Shown here: one piece after another, positions 36,046 through 48,933 of the stretch
Layout of the letters: every line of letters starts with the position of its first letter
Position numbering within the stretch: the first letter of the stretch is position 1
Source of the DNA: Lactifluus volemus
Lineage: Eukaryota; Basidiomycota; Agaricomycetes; Russulales; Russulaceae
Direction: 5' to 3'
Length of the DNA: 64,000 nt
NCBI GenBank assembly: GCA_022376515.1
Contig: WTXI01000165.1
Coordinates: 1 to 64,000 of the forward strand
Notes under the pieces: generated by a model
What the model saw: the letters and a program-made list of their open reading frames with translations, nothing else
Told to the model about the DNA's origin: nothing
Databases searched by the model: none
Translations under genes and position numbers: made by a program

Positions 36046-37448
36046 TCTTTTCGATATTAGGTCGGGCACTGGTATTTCAAGTTGGTCATTGCATTATAAT
36101 AAACCCACCCATTCTTAAGGCGGTTAGATGTTGGTTTTTTGTGTCTCATCATTCTCTGGCTCGCAGAAGATACTGCAGCTGTCCAAAGACATCTAGAGAT
36201 GCAGTGGCATGTGCACCGAATATTGATATGCGCCTGAGCCAGGTCTTGTGCCTGTGTCACGCAGTTCCGTGGCCACCTTGGTGTGCAACTTGTTGCTGCA
36301 TCTTCAACGGGTGTTCTTGAGGCTGGCGATAACATCAGTATGTTGGGGGACACCAAGTAGGCTATTAGCGTCATGGAGTACCACTTATGAGCGATAGAGA
36401 AGTAAAGATGCTAGTAGGGCTACAGAGAGCGTGTATCGGGCCAAGCGAGACAAGGGAAGGGCTGTGTGAGTCAGTTATGATCGCCATGATAGCCACCCGT
36501 GACATTGCACGATGTAACTGCAGTGCAAGTGGTACTTTGTTCATGTCGTACCTTTCAATCACGATGCTGAATCACGCCTTCATGCCGCTGTAGGCCGTAG
36601 CTCTGGAAAACCTGCCCCCTCCCGCCACACGATTATCAGAAAAACTTGGCGCGCACGAAGGATCTGAACCTGGTTGTTGCGCGCACTGATCCCATTCCCC
36701 ATCGAACTTATTGAAAATCGACACAAACGCACCAAACGCCACTTGCGCGCGTTGACGAAAAATACACCTACAACGTATTGCTATCCTCCTCTCACACTGG
36801 CAAAGTCTTCATGGTAGTTGTAGCTAGTCGTGCCGTCTCGACACAGCTGCTAGTCGGTGCTCCGGGCCGAGGCTCAGGTCCGCGCCACAAATTCCCACAA
36901 TGACGATCAACGCGAGCGCGCGCGAGTTCCGAATTGGCGTCCAGAGGGGGATTGTCAAGATCGCCATCTCCCCGGAGTTCGATGGGATGTCATCACTGCC
37001 CTGCTGGCTCTTGTCTGAGTTGACTCGGAAACGTTCTATTCGGCTCATGGATTCGCGCGGCGCCATTGCGACTTGCGTAGCATGAAAGCCATAATTTTGC
37101 GGACTGTTTTTCGTTGAGGGACGTGTGTCACTAATAACACGGCAGCTCCGGATCCACATAGTGTCGCGTTCAAGCTTAATCTTATATATCTTCTCTCCCT
37201 TTTTGTCCATTTTTTTAGAGATGCAAACTGAGTTACGCGTGGCTTCTTCGGGCCGAAGCGAGGATGTATGACGTAATTTCTGCTTCAAGTTGCACTTGGC
37301 ACTTAGACGCGTGAGGCTGGCAGTCTGGATGATAACAACACAAATAAGAAAAGATTCCGCTAAGAAGGTTTCTCAACCTGCTTTATACTTGCTTCATACC
37401 GCTTCTCTGCAAACCTTTTGCACACACCCACACTTTGCTTTAAAAAAC
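36046..37448. other. Intergenic region, no supported gene
   Basis: Sequence after the tandem array up to the next gene. A minus-strand ORF (ATG 37,066 to 36,824, about 80 residues with one hydrophobic stretch) has a TATATAAG about 120 bp upstream on its strand, but no recognisable domain. The plus-strand TTTATACTT at about 37,382 could be the TATA box of the following gene. Confidence 0.5.
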
Positions 37449-38455
37449 ATGTTGACATTCATGCTATCAGCTACTGTTAACTTCACTTCCAAACTTGCTC
37501 CGCATTCTTCGCCGCCCATTGGTTTTGTAGTTGAGGGCCCCAAGCAACATTATGATCGCGAGTTTTACAAGGAACTCGTCACGCGTCTCTATGTTGTCAA
37601 GGCTCAGAACCGCACTGTTTTCGGCCGCATCCGGATCGCCGGCCTGGACGTCCTCGGTTAGTTTCTTCCTTTCAGTCCGCTCTGGGGAGTCCGTTAATCG
37701 CCGTAGGAAAAGCAAAAAACTTCTGGTTCAAGTCAATGCCACGCTGTCCCGCGCCAGTTGTCACTGCCCCTGAGGACTTTCACATCCCGCACATCTTTGT
37801 TACCGAAGAGACAAAGTCGCCATTGAATCCCATCCGCAGCCGTGCACGTGTCCAGATCTACAGGGGTGCATGCACCAATGTACCCTCTAGCACACACGCA
37901 TCGATGACTCTGGAAGATCCCGACAGTCTTGAGACAGCTGCCGATGACGACTGGTACCAGGACCAATATGACATCCTGGAAGAAAGTGACGACGCGTGGG
38001 AGCCTGGGGATTCGGAATATCACGCAATGCTGGTGGCGGAAGAGGCAACCGACGACACCCTAAGCGACCCCGGGACTGAAAAGGACAGCGCTTCGAGAAA
38101 CGAGGAAGAGTTAGGAGACGACGATGACATCTCCGAGCCAAGCATCTTGGAGGCCCATTGTGGTGATGGACCAAGCTACTTTTCTGCCGCAGGCCAAAGT
38201 AGCCCTTGGACGACGCCAAGCCCTACTTCTGTCTTCTTTTGCCCGCCGACGCCAGTATCAACTCTGGGAACATCCACGCCGTCCGATGATGAGAGCGGGC
38301 CGAGCACGCCTCACTTTACGCCAGTGCTTATGCACGAGTCCGCCTCTTACGAAGACGCACTCTTCTCCGAATTCAGCGCCATCACTCAGGTGGAAATCCA
38401 TGATGACGGAGTGAGGGACGAATCGAAAAACGTGCTTGCGCTTCATGGCATGTAG
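37449..38455 (+). CDS. Unrecognised acidic protein, two exons
   Basis: Exon 1 37449-37656 and exon 2 37713-38455, joined by a 56-nt intron (GTTAGT...AAAAG). The join keeps the frame and gives about 316 residues. The N-terminal part (FVVEGPKQHYDREFYKELVT, then VKAQNRTVFGRIRIAG) looks globular. The C-terminal two thirds are rich in Asp, Glu, Ser, Thr and Pro (DDDWYQDQYDILEESDDAW, EEELGDDDDISEP) and probably disordered. There is no signal peptide or membrane segment. I do not recognise the family. It lies between the NLR array and eL14 and looks like a host gene. The first ATG of the exon was taken as the start; one five codons later is also possible. Confidence 0.6.
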
Positions 38456-39040
38456 TCAGCAGGGCGCTGTTGACGCGAGGTCTGGGGAGGGGATGGAATT
38501 TACAACGGGGTGTGGTAGCTCTTTGGTGACGCATCGGCAGCATATGATTTCTAAGGGACAAGAGAAGTGGAAGTAAGCAAGGCAAGGTAGGGATTGTGAC
38601 GGCTGACAGTGACCAGGGCGCACGACCAAGACACCGAAGGCAGGGCACTCGTAGCAATGCGTCTTTTAGCTGGACCAGCCGTCACATTTTCTGCCCAGCG
38701 CTCACCCTTCAAAGCCTAAAGTTCCGCATGCGACTGCAAAATGTTCATACACGCCTTGGGGAAGGAGGTGTATTGGGTTGCGTGAGGTCGGCAGGCTTTT
38801 TTCCCTAAGGGGTTTTTTTAACGCCCCGATCTATGATCGCGGTGGTGGTTGTGCCAGTGATACTGTACAGTACTGCGTGCTAAAGCACGAGGGGCTGAGG
38901 GGGGAGTTTGTAACGTTCGTAATGAGAGGAAGATTTGTCAGCCCTCAGCCATCTAATTGAGACTCCGCTCAAACTTTCATTGAGCAAATTCATCCCTCGA
39001 CGCCGTGGACGACAACGAACATAACTTCAAGACACTTACT
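38456..39040. other. Intergenic region upstream of eL14
   Basis: Contains the 3' end of the preceding gene and the promoter and leader of eL14. No convincing ORF and no clear TATA box. Confidence 0.5.
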
Positions 39041-39750
39041 ATGCCCGTGAGTGCCATTTCATCCGTCCGTATGTTGCAGAAAGGGAGGAGCAGTCGTGCC
39101 ATGTCAACCTGCGATCAGAGCTGTTTATTATGATGGATGCCACTTTACGGTGTTGGATGTACCACCATTGGCTTGACAATTTCTGCAGCGGGACTGTCAA
39201 GGAGTGTGGGACTGATCTAACATTGTTCATCCCAGTTTGAATCAAACTTCGCTCGCTTCGTAGAGGTTGGCCGGGGTAAGTTGGGACTACTTTCATGTCT
39301 CGCTCCAATAACTTAAACTTGTACAGTCGTGCTTCTCAAGGCTGGCCCTCATGCAGGCCATATAGCTGTCATCGCTGAAATCATCGACCACAACAGGGTG
39401 AGCATATCACTGCCGATCACCGCTGTTCATGTTTCCTTACTCTTGGTACTCAGGCAGTCATCGATGGCCCAACAACGGGCGTTCCGCGCCAGGCCTTTCC
39501 CTATCGCCACCTCACCCTCACGCCCCTCACCGTTCCACAACTTCCACGCAGCGCCAGCTCTGGCATTGTGAAGAAATACGTCGAAAAATCTGACATCGTT
39601 GGTAAATGGGAATCAACGGCATGGGCGAAGAAGCGTGCTGCGGCAGAAAAGCGGCGAACACTCACCGACTTCGAGCGCTTCCAGGTGATGGTACACAAAA
39701 AGTCACGGCGTGATAAGGTGCGCAAGGTACTCAAGGCCGCCAAGGCATGA
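39041..39750 (+). CDS. RPL14: 60S ribosomal protein eL14
   Basis: Four exons: 39041-39046 (ATG CCC only), 39236-39275, 39327-39397, 39454-39750, with introns of 189, 51 and 56 nt, giving 137 residues, normal for the family. The protein reads FARFVEVGRVVLLKAGPHAG, VIAEIIDHNR and VIDGPTTGVPRQAFPYRHL, then a basic tail with WAKKRAAAEKRRTLTDFERF and QVMVHKKSRRDKVRK, matching the eL14 KOW/SH3-like domain and its conserved C-terminal half. It is a structural protein of the cytosolic large ribosomal subunit. A tiny first exon followed by a long first intron is common in fungal ribosomal protein genes. It is the clearest host gene here, ending only 191 bp before the KDZ inverted repeat. Confidence 0.95.
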
Positions 39751-39941
39751 GGTTTCGGAGGGACATCAGGGTGATTCGGCTAGAGGGTTTGGGCTGTCGT
39801 AGTTGAGCGTTCAACTCTCTGAATCCTAAATGTCAGGATCCATCCCCAGTTATGGGCTTTGTTTCCCTTGTCACTATGTGAATACGATATGCCAATTGAC
39901 ATGTTGCATGTACCCCAAAGATTACCTGGGTAGCTTGCATC

Positions 39942-40444
39942 CCACCTGTCAATCCCAATATATGGGGTAAATGATGCCCGTCGTAACTATTTGTCGACGG
40001 GTAAAAGTTGACAGGGAGTTTCAAATTTTCCCCACGACAAATACCACGACAAATATTGTATCCACTTCGTCGCGCCTTCCCCAATCTTCCCCTTTGTAAT
40101 ACAGAGCTCGTGATTCTTCCCTCGCGTGACCGTGCCTAGATCTTTGTCATTGTTGCGTCGGCCATGCGCCATCGTTTCGGCCACTCTTCTCGGCCGAACG
40201 CCGCGCCCTGGCGGGTGCCTTCTTCTCGACGCCCCCCGGCCCGCCGCTTCCCGATCCTCCGTTGACGCGCTCCCGCCCCATTACCAAAACAGGGCACGAC
40301 CGCCACCTTCCCTCTCCTTAAAATAAACAGTTAATTTATTCTTTCCAAGGCCCCCAGTGTAGTAGATAAGTGTAATTAATATTATTACTTGTGTGAACCG
40401 TTCCATGTAGCCTTGTTGATTACACGCGCCCTGACTTTGTTGAT
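39942..40444 (+). repeat. KDZ terminal inverted repeat, left
   Basis: 503 bp starting CCACCTGTCAATCCC. It matches the reverse complement of the right repeat except for a 2-bp indel (CCAGTGTAGTAG versus CCAGTAGTAG) and about three substitutions near its inner end. Confidence 0.95.
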
Positions 40445-40590
40445 TGTTGATTACACGTGCCTGACTTTGTTGATCGCACGTGTTGCCCTCGCGTCAACAT
40501 TCGTTGATTGTTGATCAGACCATGTGACCTCGTTTATCAATGATACATGCACGTGATGGTTTGTCTTGATCACGTCGGTAAGGCAAAACA
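40403..40590. repeat. KDZ left subterminal motif array
   Basis: Several orientations and variants of CCATGTGACTTTGTTGAT (reverse complement ATCAACAAAGTCACATGG) at about 40,403, 40,429, 40,460 and 40,519. Mirrored on the right side, these are likely transposase-binding sites. Confidence 0.7.
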
Positions 40591-40700
40591 AACAAAAAAA
40601 CTTCAAAATTTACATTATTGTGGTAGATAGTGTAGTGGCACTTAACAATATATGAAAGAAAAGTGTACCATGCAAGAAATGAGAGTCAAATCGGAGAGAT

Positions 40701-43700
40701 TCAGCAAGAAAAGAGTGCTCCTGCGGGGTACTCGCCTGTATCACCATAGAGCTCCTCCATAAGGCTTCTATGACCCCCTAAGCCCGAGCCAAACTGAAAT
40801 GGCTCCGATGTACCTGCCGTGGTTCTGGCTTGACAAGGGGCGTCATCGGTCCAACGGGGAGAGAGAAAGCTCTCCTCTGTGCCGCGGGATGTAACATTGG
40901 TCGGGGGGTACAGACTAGCAGTAGTATCGTCATGTTGGGAAACTTGAGGGCGTCCAGGCAAGGAGAGCGTGTTCTCCGGCGTAAGATCTGCTTTGTGTTG
41001 ATATTGGGATGATGCGAATGAACAGTTACTCACCTTGGGAAGTGCACCTAACACCGAGACGCTCTTCTGCTGCACCTTCTGCCGGAAGTTGGGATGTAGC
41101 GGGGTGCAAGTGGGGACTGGAGTTACTACGTTCAGAACTCTGATGACCTCCAGACAAAGAGAGCGTGTTCTCCTGTGCACATTCTGATGCCGTGTCAGAT
41201 TGGGATATTATGAGTGAAAGAATCACGCACCTCTGCCGACTCTGCCCTCTGTCCCCTCGATCCTCCTTCGTTTTTCGTTACGAGTTGTCTCAATAGTACC
41301 GTGGCTTTCCGCATCGATGTAGTTGGTATCGTCTTCGTCGTCTTCATCATCCCCACTTTCGATGATGGGGGCACTGATAATGGACCGATCAGCCCGCCTA
41401 CGTTTCTTGCCTTTGTCAGCACGTGTCTTGCGCAGCTTGTCGGGTGGCAGGATCCCTGCCCTGATGTCGCGAGCCCTCTTCCGCTCCTCCTCAGCGAATT
41501 CACTATCAGTTAGCTTTACCCAATATGTTGTACCTTCGGACCATGCCCTTAGTAAGGCATTCAAGTTGCCGAAGCTACTGCATGACTTTGAGACGCAAGC
41601 GAAAGGAATGTGCGCGGGCCAGGATCGAATCATCACGCGCAGGGGCTGCACGATCTTATGCCAATATGCGTCGCCCCATCTCATTCGGATATCCTTTTTT
41701 CCTGTTATTTGTTCTACATATAATTTGTTAGCATAAGATAGAGTGATCAAATCAAACACATACGAAGGTTTGTGAGAATCACTTGAGTGACCTGCTGGCG
41801 CAGCTGCGTGACACTTGCAGTATGGGCACTTGCAGCACCTGAGTAGCATGAGGAATGAATCAAGACGTGAGGTTTGAGGGTTATTGAGGGTTACCTTTCA
41901 CTCCAGATGTCGAGTAGCCTTCCAATCGCGTTAAGAATTCGTTGATATTAAACCCTGTAACCAACTGGAGGAACTCTGCAATGCCTTCGGTTGCAAGCAT
42001 CATAGGTCTGAGTTCGTGATTGGGATCGCCTCGAACAACAAAGCACAATGCGGCGGCATTCGTGCGAGAAGCGAGTTTTTTGAACTAGATCGATGTATTT
42101 CAATTATTGCACATAGGGTAACCACCCCAACCAATCACGAACCTCGGATTCAACTCTTTTCACTGTGGCAAGTACGTCACGCGTTTTCGATTGTGATGAT
42201 ACCCACTCTCCCACTTGTCGTGTGGTACGCCATTCCTCATATTCCTTGACATACTGTTCCTTCTCTTCTGGTGTTAGATTGTGATACTCAGGTGATCGCA
42301 TCGGTGCGGTCTTGGATAATTCATCTCGGCTAATCGAATCTTTACGGACAACGGTTAGTTTAATCCATTTCATTCCAGGCCTTGTCTTACCACCGTTCTC
42401 GCGTTCTATTTGACCTTTCTTCCAGAGGAAGGCGTGCCAGGCACTGGCCTTAGTGTGCTTTCCCTTACTGCACAGCCCCGATCCGAGATTGAGGGCATCC
42501 TCTACGGCATCATATGATTTTTTGTGCTCCGCAGCAACACAAGAAATCTTGTCCTTGATGTCTGAGGCAAGCAGCTGAATGCTATTTGTATATGCGGTCC
42601 TGGCCTCCTGTCGGCGCGTGTTGGTGGCGCTGCGTGCCTCTCTGCTAAGGACGGGTCGAGGCGCGTGATGAAGACTGCCCTGTCTCCGCTGGTTGTGTTG
42701 TGTACGTGCAACAGATGTCATTCAGATGGTCAAGAAAGTTCAGTGTACAGACAGGTGGATGAGGGGGGGGTGAAAAACAGTAGAAAATCGTTAGGCAGTA
42801 AACAAACACTGTAACTTCACTAGCTGTCAATTCACGCCACACGTGATGGCGAATCCCTCTAGGATCTGCGACGGCAAGAAAACAGAGATAACAGAGATAA
42901 CAAGATAACGCAGATGACGAACGTTGCCAGAGGGTCAAGCAAAAAGGTACACTAGGAAAAGTGCGCAGAGCAAGAGAAGCATGACAAGCGTGTACATGGT
43001 GCATGAAGAGGACGAGCTCTAAGAATCAAAATTAGCGAGTAGCAAAGGCAAAAAGATAACAGAGTTTCACTCACATTGCGTCGCTCGACGATAAATACCA
43101 TCCCAAGGTCCGCGCTCAGAGCGACAGCGAGCGCGAGTGCCTCATTTGGCTTGAGCCGATACGCTCGACCTTCCAAGGTGGATAGCCACTTGGAGGGCTC
43201 TATCGTCGATGCCATGTTGCGGAGTCCAGGACAGATATCACTTGGCAATTGGAACTTGACAATAATTGCATCAGTGAGGGGTCCTATGCCCGAAACCGAC
43301 TGAACCGGGGAAGACGCGACCAAGTCTGCGGTCGGTGCCACATCTTCACTCGGTGATATCTTCGAGGGACCACAGTGATGGGGCTCGGATGCGTGAGGTT
43401 TGGTGTCTCCTTCACCTTGTGGCTCGAAGATTTGAGCCGGATGACTTTTGGCGGTGGGGAAACAAACGCTGCTGGCCGAATCTCTGTGAGGGGAGTTGGT
43501 CCGAAAGACAACACGCCGCTGCGAAATAGCAGGCATGCTGTTGCGCCTCTTGAGGGCAGGAGGCATCGAATGGCCCTGCGAGCGACCTTTCGTACTCGTG
43601 TCGCGCGGCACTCGTTCTTCAGAGCCTTGCCCACCGATTAGCAAAACTATCAGTGATGTCAGGAAGACATACCTGATTCCCTATTACGGTCATTCTCCAA

Positions 43701-44480
43701 GTTGTTGAGTGCTATGACAATAGCAGGCCAATCCATCTCCCGGTCCAAAGATGCGAAGGAGTCATCAGGGTTGAAAGGCGAGTTCGCCGAGTTGTCTTGG
43801 AATAAAAAGTGGGAACTACCGGGCTGTGTTGCAAAAAAAGAGGCACCGTTGGAGTAACGATGGCCCTGTTGAACTTCAGTGGCCTCTGCTGGCAGCTTAG
43901 AGACCTCGCGATAATGTTGCGAATGGCTCCAATGGGGCTGGGCAATGTCTTGCAGGAAGGTATGAAGAATTCGCTCTAAAGGTGCTTGGAGATTTGCTCC
44001 ATGATTCATGACCTCGCGCGGTGGAAGGTATCCATCAATGAGAGTGTTCTCTTTCTCTTGGTTGGGAGGAAGGAAGCCCGGAGCGTGGAGGAACAGAGAA
44101 AACCCACCATCGATTCGATCAAGCATAGTAATCTGTCCGAAAAAGGGGAAAGTCAGGGGCGATGTAGCCTAATATGTGTAGTGGCGTACGCTATCGATGG
44201 TATCCTTCAACGTGGAACGAACAACGTCAGCCTGGGAGTTTACAGCCCCAGGCTTTATCATCCTCGTCTCTTTCCACAGCTCCAGGTAGTTGAGATGCAA
44301 CCCTCCCTTATTGACGGCCTCGCTGTGACAATCGTCCGCATGGCAGCCAGCGCGGACTTCCGCCCTGGCCGCGGTTTCCGCCCTAACTGCAGCTTCGGTT
44401 GTAGGCGGCAGTACATCGGAACGACTTCGGATGTTGGCCTCAAATGTGGATGGAGTATATCGCTTATGGGGGGTTGTCAT
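40701..44480 (-). CDS. KDZ-element companion gene, unknown function
   Basis: The first exons are clear: 44480-44190, 44132-43673 and 43625-43075 join in frame over 57- and 47-nt introns. Further coding blocks lie at about 42720-42125 (SARTAYTNSIQLLASDIKDK, GKHTKASAWHAFLWKKG), 42085-41890 (LCFVVRGDPNHELRPMML, GFNINEFLTRLEGY), 41720-41225 (KKDIRMRWGDAYWHKIVQPL, GTTYWVKLTDSEFAEEERKR) and two terminal exons that share ENTLSL, ending at 40701. Exact joins in the second half are uncertain. The C-terminal part is basic, with KKRRR stretches that could be a nuclear signal. The combination resembles uncharacterised Agaricomycete proteins I recall, without a named domain. Sharing strand and inverted repeats with the transposase suggests an accessory role or cargo. 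No TET/JBP dioxygenase motif was seen. Confidence 0.65.
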
Positions 44481-45352
44481 TGAGAGAGTTGGTTGGTGGT
44501 AATGAACGACGGTAAGTTGAACTGTCAGTTCCGTGTCAATCCCTACTTATCTCCACTCGATTCCCGCCTGTAATCGCGCCTCTCGAATACCCCGCTACTC
44601 ACATACTAACACGATATGGTGCTGTCAGTGTGTATGGGAACTAAGTACTACGTTTGTAGAGGCAACTGTGCCTTTCACAGATTGTTAGCATGATCTGTAC
44701 ATATCTCCAAATTGGACTGGTACCGCAGTGTTATCATGATGGCTATAACATATATCACACATAACCAACCCTGACAGTTCGACAGTTTGTTTTCTCTTAG
44801 TCTCTTAGATATGCAGATAGTTGTTATTTATGCATGTAACTTGGTAGTTTGAACAATTCCGATTGCCATGGACTTTGTGATATACTCTGATCATGATATT
44901 GATCTAGTATGAACTATGTGATCACAGATCATTTACTACACATCAATCTAGTTACCCAGCTGAGTCCCATAAGCATCTTGTTATCCAAGTCTCAGAGAGC
45001 AGTGTAAACATAGTTATTTGATATATGTGCTCAGCTGTTGTTATTGAAATGGACAGTGCTAACCAAGGTGCAAGGTGTTAACTCGGAATGCTCTGAGTGG
45101 TCTACAAGTTCACATCGTAACACAGTAACCGGGATACAGTCACAACCAGTATGTACTTCCCCTCCGCACCCCTTTCTATCCCACTACGCTGCATTGGTTT
45201 TTGTATTTCCCTGTATGCTTTTCACGCCATCTCTTATTTTTATTGTATCAGTTACATTCTATTATATTTCACCAAATGTTCACAATGTACTGTTGCTCAC
45301 TGCAATCAGGCTGTTCAGTTGATAGTGTCCTCGAATTCGCGTTACTGTCCTA
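44481..45352. other. Spacer between the two KDZ genes
   Basis: AT-rich, stop-dense on both strands; only short ORFs without features. It presumably holds the promoter of the companion gene and the 3' end of the transposase. Confidence 0.5.
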
Positions 45353-48300
45353 TCAGTCTTCAATGCTATCTACAAACAAATCAAAAGCTTCCATATCTAC
45401 AGCTAACTTGTCTTCATCGTCTACAAATTCCTCCTGCACATCATCTGGCGTGGTTGTCGTTTCTGAGAGTATATCCCTACCATCCAACATGTTATCACCT
45501 TTCCCTAGCCCAACGCCCCGTCCTCGCAGTCCCCCATATTCTGGGTGTTCGACAATCCAGCGCAGGCGCATTTCATGCACGTCGTTGATCATGTGCCGGC
45601 GCGCCCAACGTCTTCGAAGCTCAGCCGCCAGAGGTGCGTTGACAATCTCGGTCTGCTTGATCGCATCTTCGTATTCAAGTCGTTCATCGGCCATCCACGT
45701 GCGAAGTCGGGGAATCTCAACATTGAGGCGTGCAAGCTCTTCACGTGCCCGTAACAATCCCAAGTGATGAACTGTGGCCTCGCGAATGGCAGGCTTGGCC
45801 CAGTCCTCTTCGCGGACGTCATTGCGAGCATGACGCAGAAGATCGAATTCACCCAAGAATGAATAATCAACAATTTGCTTCCATGTGAGCGTCGGTCGTG
45901 GAGGGGAGAGTCGTTGAGCGTGTTCATTGTAACGCGATAGCGCCTTTCGAATGGCTTCCGAGCGGCGTTGAAGCGCCTTTGCGATGTGGGTCCGGAGTTT
46001 ATAGCCTATATGAGCAACTTAGTAAATATAAACCCTGTGATGTTGAACACATACCTGTTCCCGAAACGTTGAGCTTCGAGAGCTCAAAGAGACGTTGAAC
46101 GACGAGCCGTTCGAGCTCATCGAGGGCACGGCGGTAATTCCGCTCGGCGACTTTCTGCTTCGCCGTTCGATACTCCTCCGACGCTTCAGTCCAGCGCGCG
46201 CCACGAAGCCCAAGCTGATCTTCGATAAAGAGGATATGCTGCTCCGCCGTCTCGATCCTCCCTGCCAACGAATGGACTTTGCGTGTCGCTTTTTGCATGG
46301 CCTTGATAGTTTCCGGTGTAGCAATAGAACCACGCAACTTGTTAACGGATGCCTGAGCATCGCACCAGTTAGCACTAGAAACGATGTTGTGTCGTAGATA
46401 CTGTCAACGAAGATGAAGGAACGCACCGGTGTTGATGTAGAAGATCCAACGCTTCAATGTATTGGAATTGGATCGTCTCTTCGGGTGGCTCTGTTTTGAG
46501 GCCCTGCAGGTACGACTTCTCGGCGTGGAGGAAACGAGCAAAGTCGTCCTCGGAGATCCCATGGGCATCTTGTATAGTCTTGAGCTGCCCTGCGTAGTCT
46601 TTGACGATTTTGAGTGCCTCACGATAATGATTTGAAAGGAACCGGCCTGGATTAGCGGTTAGTACAAAAATCATAACGCACAATTAAGACTTACTAAGTA
46701 CCGCATATTTGTCCTCATCCCAGAAAGCAAAGTGTTGTTCAATGGCTTGGTGGCGATGAAACGAGGACGCATGTCGGGTGCCAGGCGCGAGGGCATTCGA
46801 AGACGCGAAGATGCGTTCACATCCTTCGAAGTCAGCTCGGCCCATGCCAGTGACATGGTGGGGATGCCAATCTAATTGGCACGCGCGATTGTGGGCATGG
46901 CCATGGAAGGACCCCACGACGAGCCTAAAACATAGCTCAGCCGCACGGGGACCAAGAGAACTCGAAGAAAGGGTCTTCGAAAATGAGCAACCTATGTCAT
47001 ACCCGCACGCGATGTTTCCGCCATGTACCTCCATCAACTTGTCGACCATTGCAAGGGGATATTTCGCACTGGATTAAAAGTCACGTTAACAATACATGCA
47101 ATATAAACAAAGAAAATTATCTACATACAGCTCACCGCTCCGGATCATGTCACAAGCGAGGAGGATATTACCATGGCGGCACGCGACAATGAAAATCCCA
47201 CTTTCCGCAAACATCGCAAACATGCGCTTGCGTTGTTCGGGACCAGCGTTGCGCCACCTCTCGTCGCACGAAAACGGGGGAATTGACTTGTTGAGGTCGG
47301 TCGAGGCATCTGGTTGCTCTGACGTGTCACACACACCATCTGATGTATCGTTCTGTGAGATGTCTCAGTCATTTAAGCATTGAGGTGAGAGATACATACC
47401 GAAGAAGCTTTGACTTCATATTTGAAAACATCGACCTCCGCTGGTGTAAGCCAGTAGTCCAAGCGAAAATCCCTGCTATCTGGACGCTCAGTCTGTCCCC
47501 TAGTAGAAAAGTCGACCCGCTTGAGTGAATTATTTCCATCCATCTCACAGAGGAAAGAAAATTGGAGTGGAGGTTCACCCTCGAGTTTGTAAAAGCAGGC
47601 AGGGCAACTGTTTCGAAGACGCCAGTTGGGGACGTCACGCTTAAGCGCCGCACGAACGCGCAAGTCAACACGATGCAAAATCTCGAGGTAAATGTCGAAT
47701 GCGTCGGAAAATTGATGGGAAAGATAGTTACGATACGGACTCTAAACAGCAATCAATAATGATATATCAAAGAAAAAGTTAGCAACTTACATCATGCATG
47801 TGGCAAAGAAGGCGGACTTGAGCTTGAATGCTAAGTCGCGGGCACACTCGATGCGTCTGACGATAAAGTTCCAAAGAACGTATGGATATTGCTACTGTTG
47901 GGTGGAGCGGCGATGTTCCCAAGCAGCCCAGACGTAGTAGACTGACATTGGGAAACCGGTCCGAAGACTGGGGCTTGACGCGCTGACGATGGCGCTCTGA
48001 GAATCTCAGAGTTAGCTTCAGTATGTGAGGAGAGAAAAACGCACCGAAAATGTCGATATATTCAACCTGGAAAGTCCCTGGAGGACCATCCAAGTCTGCG
48101 TCCCAATCTCCACCCTCTTGATCTTGAGAGCGTTGTCCGAAATGTCCATTAGTTGAAAGTGGAGGTGCCGTGTTCCGATACTCGAGGTATGCATCAACCA
48201 GCTCATCCATCTGAAGATTCCAGTTCGATGTGCTAATCTCAATACGATCCCGCCTATCGCGACGATCAAAATATCGCGGCCTGCATCGGGGTATAGTGAG

Positions 48301-48733
48301 GAGGAGAACAGAGAAGGAGGGATTTGGCTTACCTGCCGTGAAGGCCTGCGATCTCATCCGCAACCGTCTCATAGATGTCATATTCTCCTCCTTCATGACT
48401 GAAGTTAAACCCTTCATCACCCGGCGCTATCGTGTCGAAAGCAAAAGCAGAGTCAGCCAGAATGGCAGTGCTTGGACCATCGAGGTCCATCTGCTCAACC
48501 TGGGCCCGGTCGGCAGCACTCAGACCTAGTAATAAAGCAGGTAAGGTGACAAAAACATACTCAGATAGCAACATACCTTGAATTATCTCCACGCGACGTT
48601 TCACCAGCTCTGCATGCTTCGCTGGCTTGCCCGACATCCTGTATGTCGCGCTCTTGACAGATGCGAGTGGCGTTGAAGGCAAGATACGAACGGCATATTT
48701 CCGCGAGAGGCCTTTTCCTTTCACGAGTGGCAT
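45353..48733 (-). CDS. KDZ transposase, multi-exon
   Basis: Starts at ATG 48733 (MPLVKGKGLSRKYAVR) and ends at 45353, with several short introns. In order: an N-terminal acidic region; the KDZ cysteine-rich block (LGCLGTSPLHPTVAISI, HRVCPRLSIQAQVRLLCHMH); NWRLRNSCPACFYKLEGEPP; then the catalytic region with MDGNNSLKR (Asp at about 47,540), CGYDIGC (Asp at about 46,998) and GCERIFASSNALA (Glu at about 46,818), the presumed DDE triad. FHGHAHNRACQLDWHPHH lies between the last two. The C-terminal part is long, helical and charged, with EDAIKQTEIVNAPLAAELRR, and ends in an acidic tail. No frameshift was found in the recognised exons, so the gene may be functional. Gene edges are firm, some internal splice sites approximate. 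Confidence 0.85.
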
Positions 48734-48794
48734 AAAATGACGATAGGGAGGTGGAAAAAGTGTTGTAAATGCATTGTACACACGATACGAATAC

Positions 48795-48933
48795 GATAAA
48801 CAAAGTCACATGGTATAACTATACAGTTGATCAACACGGTCACATGAGCGTTGTGCAATCAACAAAGTCACATGGGCCCAGTCCAACTGCGATCAACAAA
48901 GTCAGGGCGCGTGTAATCAACAAGGCCACATGG
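48795..48933. repeat. KDZ right subterminal motif array
   Basis: Five copies of a motif near ATCAACAAAGTCACATGG at about 48,795, 48,827, 48,857, 48,891 and 48,914, spaced roughly 25-35 bp apart. They lie upstream of the transposase start and may bind transposase and also influence its promoter. Confidence 0.75.

Noticed and set aside
36824..37066. Minus-strand 80-residue ORF after the NLR array
   Set aside because: A possible TATA box but no recognisable domain, no intron evidence and no counterpart to compare; mentioned only in the region note.
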